From: CADEED01 sp044871085
GTDB taxonomy: Bacteria; Pseudomonadota; Gammaproteobacteria; Steroidobacterales; Steroidobacteraceae
Direction: 5' to 3'
Length of the DNA stretch: 10,183 nt
Assembly: GCA_044871085.1 (NCBI GenBank)
Contig: JBIOZI010000289.1
Location: forward strand, 1 to 10,183
The position numbers and the translations under genes were made by a program. Of this stretch, positions 6,426 to 10,183 are shown one piece after another (positions within the stretch are counted from its first letter, which is position 1; every line of letters starts with the position of its first letter). A model generated the notes under the pieces. The model made no database searches. It was not told the origin of the DNA and worked only from the letters and a program-made list of their open reading frames with translations.

Positions 6426-8041
6426 GTTCGTGCCGAGCCAGAGCTGGTGTTCGGCGTCTTCGGCGAGCGAGAGATATCTCGTACGCCGGAGCGTGGCCGG
6501 TAGTTCACGAATTTCCCGCGCGCTTCATCCAGGCGCGACACGCCGTTCCAGGTGGCGAGCCAGAGATTGCCCGCGTGGTCGACGAGGATGTCGTTGATCA
6601 CTCCGCCCGCGATGCTTTCACGGTCGTCGGGATCGTGCTGGAAACGCAGCACTCTCCCGCTCGCGTCCAGGCCGATGAGCCCGGCGTTCACGGTTCCCAG
6701 CCACAGCCGCCCGCGCGTGTCCGTGGCCATGCTGATCACCTCACTGTCGAGTCCCAGCCGCGCGCTCAGGTCCTCACGTTTGCCGGTTTCGAGATCCACC
6801 GCGAGCACGAAGCTCGGGAAGCTCACCCATAGTTTCCTGCCATGCGCTTCGAGGATCGCGTTGACCATCTTCCCGCTGCGCCCGACATTGGCGCCGGACC
6901 TGGTAGGCACTTTTCGGAAGGCTGGCGTTCGCGCGGGAAACAGGTAGATAGGAGTGCCATGGAGCGCCACCCAGATGTTGTCCTGCCGATCCTGGTACAG
7001 CGTGACGATGTCGTCACCGCCGAGGCTCTGCGGGTCCGCCGGATCGTTGCGGTAGCGCATGAACACGTGATGATCAGGGTCGTAGCGCAGCAATCCATCG
7101 CTGCCCGTACCGAACCACAGGTTCCCTTGCCGGTCTTCGATCGCCGAGTTCACCGGGAACTCATTCACGGGCGCGCCCGCGGCATCCAGGAACTTCAAGC
7201 GGGTCAACTTGTGAGCCGAGCGATCGTAGATCGCAAGCCCGCCACCAGTCGCGTGGTAGACCCAGAACGTGCCGCGTCGATCTTCGATGAAACCGAATTC
7301 GCGTGTCTCGCGAAGCGGGATGCGGGTCAGCACCCGTCCGGTCGCGCGGTCCAGCGAGTCGAGTCCGGCGCCGCCCGCGACCCAGAAGTTTCCAGCGCGA
7401 TCCTCATTGGCGTACTTCACATCGTCGTCGGCGAGCGAACGTATGTCGGTTGGCTCGTGATGAAACTGCGCTCGTATGCGCCCTTCCGAATCGAGCCCGT
7501 ACAAGCCGCCCGAGGTGCTCAACCAGACCGTGCCGGACCGGTCTTGCGTGATCGACTGGATCGCCACCGCGCCTTTGTTCGAACGCGCGAAGTCGATCTG
7601 CGAAAACTTTCCCGTGCGCGGGTCGAAGATGTCCAGGCCCTTGTCGGTGCCGATCCAGAGCCGCCCCTCGCGATCCTTGTGAAGGGCGTACACATACGCG
7701 CCTCTGAACGCGTTGCCGACATTTGTATCGGGTGCGAATCGAATGTCCCCATACCCATCGAAGCGATGCAGGCCGTATTGGGTGCCGAACCACATGAAAC
7801 CCTTGTCGTCCTGGGCGATCGGTCCGACGCGCGACTGCGAGAATTCTGCGGCATTGTCGACGCGGACGAAGGCGATGTCATCGCCTTCCATCATCCTGAC
7901 CGATCGCACTTCCGTGACGAGAGTTGCCGCGAACCTGTCCTGTGCGGTGGCTTGCGATGCGATTGCGGCGGCGACGAGAACCGTCACGCTGAGACGGCGC
8001 AAGATCAGTAGTGATGGCGTGCGTCGGAAGTCGTCCGTCAT
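6422..8041 (-). CDS. N-terminal part of propeller sensor kinase: signal peptide and Reg_prop blades
   Basis: 539 residues from ATG to the premature TGA. The chosen start gives a normal signal peptide: Arg-rich n-region, hydrophobic core LSVTVLVAAAIAS, and ATAQD as the likely cleavage region (about 31-35). An upstream alternative start at 8221 would add 60 residues of non-family sequence. Ten two-component-regulator propeller repeats follow, each with a G-x-x-W-x-G/S core, for example KGFMWFGTQYGLHRFDG, EGRLWIGTDKGLDIFDP, QGNLWFGTGSDGLLRYDP and AGNLWLATWNGVSRLDE. The last ~25 residues after FVNY are out-of-frame translation (RPRSGVRDISR...) ending at the TGA. The propellers form a periplasmic sensor, usually thought to bind sugars or other small ligands; the ligand here is unknown. 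The ribosome binding site is weak (TGAG). Confidence 0.85.
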   Translation of the reverse strand: MTDDFRRTPSLLILRRLSVTVLVAAAIASQATAQDRFAATLVTEVRSVRMMEGDDIAFVRVDNAAEFSQSRVGPIAQDDKGFMWFGTQYGLHRFDGYGDIRFAPDTNVGNAFRGAYVYALHKDREGRLWIGTDKGLDIFDPRTGKFSQIDFARSNKGAVAIQSITQDRSGTVWLSTSGGLYGLDSEGRIRAQFHHEPTDIRSLADDDVKYANEDRAGNFWVAGGAGLDSLDRATGRVLTRIPLRETREFGFIEDRRGTFWVYHATGGGLAIYDRSAHKLTRLKFLDAAGAPVNEFPVNSAIEDRQGNLWFGTGSDGLLRYDPDHHVFMRYRNDPADPQSLGGDDIVTLYQDRQDNIWVALHGTPIYLFPARTPAFRKVPTRSGANVGRSGKMVNAILEAHGRKLWVSFPSFVLAVDLETGKREDLSARLGLDSEVISMATDTRGRLWLGTVNAGLIGLDASGRVLRFQHDPDDRESIAGGVINDILVDHAGNLWLATWNGVSRLDEARGKFVNYRPRSGVRDISRSPKTPNTSSGSART

Positions 8042-8337
8042 GCTCAGGCTAAACCCTCTGGCCGCCTGCCCAGGAGTGCAACGTGCGCAAGCGTACAGAA
8101 CTCGAGCTGGGGAAGAGCATCCTGACTCCGTGTTACACGAATTTCTCCTGGTCAACAGGGCGGATCTGATCAACCGCTGCTGTCTCAAGGTTGCCAAGAG
8201 GGCGGCACCACGGGGAGGCATCTTGGACCTCGCCCACGGAGTCCCTCGATTCCTGGTTCAGCTCATCAATACCCTGCCGGTTGAACAGACCTCTGAGCCC
8301 ATGCAGTAACTGGCTGACCACGCGAAGAGTCAGGGCC
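8042..8337. other. Gene-poor stretch between hydratase 3' end and kinase start
   Basis: About 300 bases with no gene I can name. It must hold the kinase promoter on the minus strand, but no convincing -35/-10 pair is seen. Both strands stay open for much of it: minus strand from the hydratase end to a TAA near 8133 (containing LLHGLRGLFNRQGIDELNQE), plus strand to a TAA at about 8307 (containing ILDLAHGVPRFLVQLINTLP). Base composition seems less GC-rich than its neighbours. It may be a remnant of another gene or element; not recognised. Confidence 0.4.
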
Positions 8338-9171
8338 TCATTCGATGAGCTCGACAGCGAGACCCGGAAGAGCGATGCCTGCCACATCGGTCCGCCAGAT
8401 CTGCCCGGCCTGAACGGAATGCGCGCCCGTGATCGTGCCGGTCGTGATGATCTCGCCCGCTTGCAGCGGCGCGGCGCGGCGTTGCGTCGCCAGCAGCGCG
8501 AGTAGATGGACGACCGCATCGAGCGGGCTACCCAGAACATTGGAGCCCATGCCCGTTGCTATGTGCAGGTGGTCACATGTCACGGAGAGCGTGAAGGATT
8601 TCAGTGCGGCGAGGATTTCGTGGCCGCATTGCTCCACGGATCGAGGCGGACCGATCAGCAGTGCGCCGTGCAGGCCTGAATCAGCTACCGCATCGGCGGC
8701 CTCGAGCTTCCAGCCGGGATAGTGCGACTGCACGATTTCAAAGCCGTGCGCCACCCACTCGACAGATTTCAACAGCTCCACCGGCCCGGCGCCGCGCGCC
8801 GGAAGCTCGTGCAGCTTGAAGACGATTTCGGGCTCGATTTTCGGCTCGACGAGGTTGCGCAAGCTGAACGTGGCGTGCGCGCCGCGCAGCTCGATAACCG
8901 TGGTGTCGTACACGTACGCCCAGACAGGCTGCGATACGCCGAACTTTGGCCACAGCGCGCTGTTGGTAAAGCCGATTTTTCGCCCGATGGGCCTGGCATT
9001 CTCCGCCACCCGTTCACCGTGGATGACGTGTGCCACCTCGTATGCGGCGGCGAGATCGAAGGCGGGAAAGCGTGACGTCAGTGCCTCGACCTGACTCCTG
9101 GAGTCTTGAGCTCGCTTCAGTTCCAACGCGAGATCGCGCAGGTGGTTGGCAACCGGCGTTCCATCGTTCAC
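8338..9171 (-). CDS. 2-oxopent-4-enoate hydratase-like protein (fumarylacetoacetate hydrolase superfamily)
   Basis: 277 residues, close to the ~265 of MhpD-type hydratases and 4-oxalocrotonate decarboxylases. Conserved blocks are in family order: GRKIGFTN (63-70), VEPKIEPEIVF (108-118), GFEIVQSHYPGWK (143-155), GSNVLGSPLDAVVHLL (209-224) and AGEIITTGTITGAH (238-251). Glu113, Glu115 and Glu145 match the metal-binding Glu-x-Glu...Glu set of MhpD. Such enzymes add water to 2-hydroxydienoates or decarboxylate oxalocrotonate in meta-cleavage of aromatics; which reaction applies here cannot be decided. I chose the GTG start because GGGAG lies seven bases upstream; a TTG 13 codons earlier is open but unsupported. 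No other meta-cleavage gene (aldolase, dehydrogenase) is in the window, so it may be a stand-alone degradative enzyme. Confidence 0.85.
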   Translation of the reverse strand: MNDGTPVANHLRDLALELKRAQDSRSQVEALTSRFPAFDLAAAYEVAHVIHGERVAENARPIGRKIGFTNSALWPKFGVSQPVWAYVYDTTVIELRGAHATFSLRNLVEPKIEPEIVFKLHELPARGAGPVELLKSVEWVAHGFEIVQSHYPGWKLEAADAVADSGLHGALLIGPPRSVEQCGHEILAALKSFTLSVTCDHLHIATGMGSNVLGSPLDAVVHLLALLATQRRAAPLQAGEIITTGTITGAHSVQAGQIWRTDVAGIALPGLAVELIE

Positions 9172-9270
9172 TCGTCGCTCCCGTAAGTTTGCTGGCCGCG
9201 ACTTTAGCAAGACTCAGCACTGCGGACCTGCGGACGCGGCGGCGCATGGCGAGCCCAGCGATTTACTTTC

Positions 9271-9297
9271 TCGGGTTCGAATCCCTTGCCAGGCACC
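9271..9297 (+). other. tRNA T-arm-like fragment
   Basis: GGGTTCGAATCCC at 9273-9285 contains a perfect match to the tRNA T-loop/B-box consensus (GGTTCGAATCC), followed by TTGCCAGGCACC like an acceptor 3' end. Only three T-stem pairs form, and no matching 5' acceptor strand or anticodon arm lies upstream, so this is not a complete tRNA gene. It could be a decayed tRNA 3' end or an old integration site, or chance. Confidence 0.3.
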
Positions 9298-9337
9298 GCG
9301 AGCAGATAGCGACGTGCTTCGTTGCGTGCTCGCGGTG
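9294..9337. repeat. Long nested inverted repeat (11-bp perfect outer stem)
   Basis: CACCGCGAGCA (9294-9304) and TGCTCGCGGTG (9327-9337) are perfectly complementary. Inside, 9309-9314 and 9320-9325 form a further 6-bp stem with one G-T wobble around a five-base loop. It directly follows the T-arm-like fragment and lies about 125-165 bases upstream of the hydratase start. No T-run flanks it, so it is not a standard terminator; a leader structure or element end is possible. Confidence 0.55.
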
Positions 9338-9621
9338 AAATTTGGCGGGAGAGAGGGATTCATACCGGCTCCCGAAGCTATTGAATCTGAGTGACTTTCC
9401 TAACTATCCGAATATCCATACCTCAGGAATACCCACCCATTTTCGATGATTTCTGAGCACAAAACGTGCGCCTATTGTGCCGGCTACCGCATCCGACGCC
9501 AAGCGAGATCCGTTCGCTTTCGTGCGAATACTACTCGTCACGATGCAGCACGCGAATTCCGACTGGCCCCCGCATTTCACCGTTGATCGAGTGCTCTTGA
9601 TCAAGGCTTTCGGGAGCGGAG

Positions 9622-10183
9622 CTAGGCCAACCGCTCGAACCCGTCCGCCGACCACTCGTCCGACCCGACGCCGTGGTGGACGAAGAAGAGACCTTCGGGG
9701 TCGTACTTGCGCTTCACCGCCTTTAAGCGCGCGTAATTGGCGCCCCAGAACGCGTGGCCCCAGTTCTTGTTGAAGTAGTTGCTCTCCGAGACGTAGGAGC
9801 CGGCCTGAGGCGCGATCTTGAGGAGTTCATGGTTGGCAGCGTCGATGGCGCGGGCGTTGCGTTCGGCCACGGCCATGTCCGGCGCGTTGTCCGGCAAGCC
9901 GGGTAGCGGCGGCGAGTCGCCAGTCCCGGTGATGGCGAGCGCAAAAGCGGTCAGCGCCTCGGGGTTGGTCGCTGTGTTGCGCGCGTCGGCGATGCGCTCG
10001 CGCGTCCCGCCGGCGAGACCTTTGTTCAAGTGCAGGCTGACTCCGAAGTGGCGGCTCGCGTTGAAAAGCGCATCGATGAGGCGCGGCCGTTCCTCGGGCT
10101 GCAGCAGCGAGGCGGGGAGCCAGACCGACTCGTATCCGTGGACTATCATGGATGTTTGTTGGCCGTCGCCGCGCCCCCAGGCA
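9622..10183 (-). CDS. FAD-linked oxidase, berberine-bridge type, C-terminal part (N-terminus beyond window)
   Basis: 186 codons are visible; the frame is open to the right edge (AWGRGDGQQTS precedes the first internal ATG at 10149), so that ATG is not the real start and the FAD-binding domain lies outside the window. The visible part ends with the berberine-bridge-enzyme C-terminal motif: NYFNKNWGHAFWGANYARLK and AVKRKYDPEGLFF, followed by VHHGVGSDEW. These enzymes carry covalently bound FAD and oxidise alcohols, sugars or alkaloid-like substrates with oxygen. FNASRHFGVSLHLNKG suggests part of the substrate-domain sheet. Substrate unknown. The stop is TAG; no clear terminator follows. It is about 450 bases upstream of the hydratase in the same direction, so operon membership is doubtful. 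Confidence 0.85.
   Translation of the reverse strand, partial: AWGRGDGQQTSMIVHGYESVWLPASLLQPEERPRLIDALFNASRHFGVSLHLNKGLAGGTRERIADARNTATNPEALTAFALAITGTGDSPPLPGLPDNAPDMAVAERNARAIDAANHELLKIAPQAGSYVSESNYFNKNWGHAFWGANYARLKAVKRKYDPEGLFFVHHGVGSDEWSADGFERLA

Larger units (their letters stand above)
4854..8041 (-). pseudogene. Full-length propeller sensor histidine kinase locus interrupted by a -1 frameshift
   Basis: The locus is 3188 bases; one extra base makes 3189, exactly 1062 codons plus stop. The N-terminal frame ends at 6422 and the C-terminal frame takes over. The C-terminal frame is open upstream of its GTG back to a TGA near 6525 and there encodes YLSLAED and EHQLWLGTNVNGL, the missing continuation of a propeller blade. 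Adding one G on the plus strand near 6499-6500 joins GKFVNY to PATLRR, which parallels GEFVGYPATG in the next blade. Only the joined protein has 14 blade motifs, i.e. two seven-blade propellers: 10 before the junction, one across it, three after. The alternative, two genes coupled by the GTGA overlap at 6422-6425, would cut a propeller in mid-blade and is less likely. A sequencing error is possible. Confidence 0.7.
9172..9621. other. 450-base intergenic region without a convincing gene
   Basis: Small open frames exist on both strands (an 83-codon frame on minus at 9404-9655 and one on plus at 9477-9773), but they overlap each other and the FAD oxidase end and resemble nothing I know. The part from about 9380 to 9600 is noticeably less GC-rich than the coding DNA. 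Near the hydratase it should contain that gene's promoter, not identified. The structured part at 9271-9374 is listed separately. Confidence 0.5.

Noticed and set aside
6842..8011. 389-codon open frame on the plus strand
   Set aside because: It is antisense to the propeller repeats of the kinase, whose protein shows clear motifs; no family features in this reading.
8042..8052. 11-base match TTAGCCTGAGC shared by the kinase and propeller gene leaders
   Set aside because: Matches of this length are expected by chance several times in 10 kb, and the distance to the start codon differs.
9294..9337. Integron attC site
   Set aside because: The GTTRRRY/RYYYAAC core boxes are not present at the expected places, and no integrase or cassette is nearby.

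Overview
The window is GC-rich, densely coded bacterial DNA. It looks like a proteobacterium with a large regulatory and catabolic gene set. A very long 14-blade propeller sensor kinase paired with a NarL-type regulator suggests a gammaproteobacterium of the Xanthomonadales/Steroidobacter kind, but this taxonomic guess is weak because there is no rRNA or housekeeping gene.

Layout. (1) Bases 1-3298, minus strand, read right to left: an AraC-family regulator, a membrane-anchored strictosidine-synthase/SMP-30-like beta-propeller protein with an extra cysteine-containing C-terminal domain, and a Tat-exported VOC (glyoxalase-fold) protein cut by the window edge. The last two overlap by ATGA. The gap between the regulator and the propeller gene holds a 17-bp direct repeat with a 21-bp period (an AraC-type operator pattern) and a 9-bp inverted repeat that covers the propeller gene's ribosome binding site. 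(2) Bases 3400-4786, plus strand: a short alpha/beta-hydrolase whose nucleophile serine is replaced by glycine, then a LuxR/NarL response regulator one base downstream. (3) Bases 4854-8041, minus strand, convergent with the regulator: one hybrid-length sensor histidine kinase locus (signal peptide, two seven-blade propellers, Y_Y_Y domain, membrane segment, HisKA_3, HATPase) broken by an apparent one-base deletion near 6499-6500. The convergent gap carries three GC/AT palindromes spaced 27 and 28 bp in alternating purine-pyrimidine tracts. (4) Bases 8338-9171, minus strand: a hydratase of the 2-oxopent-4-enoate hydratase/fumarylacetoacetate hydrolase superfamily. (5) Bases 9172-9621: no convincing gene, but a long nested hairpin next to a tRNA T-arm-like motif. 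(6) Bases 9622-10183, minus strand: the C-terminal part of a berberine-bridge-type FAD-linked oxidase, cut by the window edge.

How they may work together. The AraC regulator most likely controls the propeller/VOC pair, both of whose products are predicted to act outside the cytoplasm. The response regulator and the propeller kinase are the natural partners of a two-component system, with the pseudo-hydrolase co-transcribed with the regulator; if the frameshift is real, the regulator has lost its kinase. The hydratase and FAD oxidase suggest small-molecule (possibly aromatic or plant-derived) catabolism, but no complete pathway is visible.
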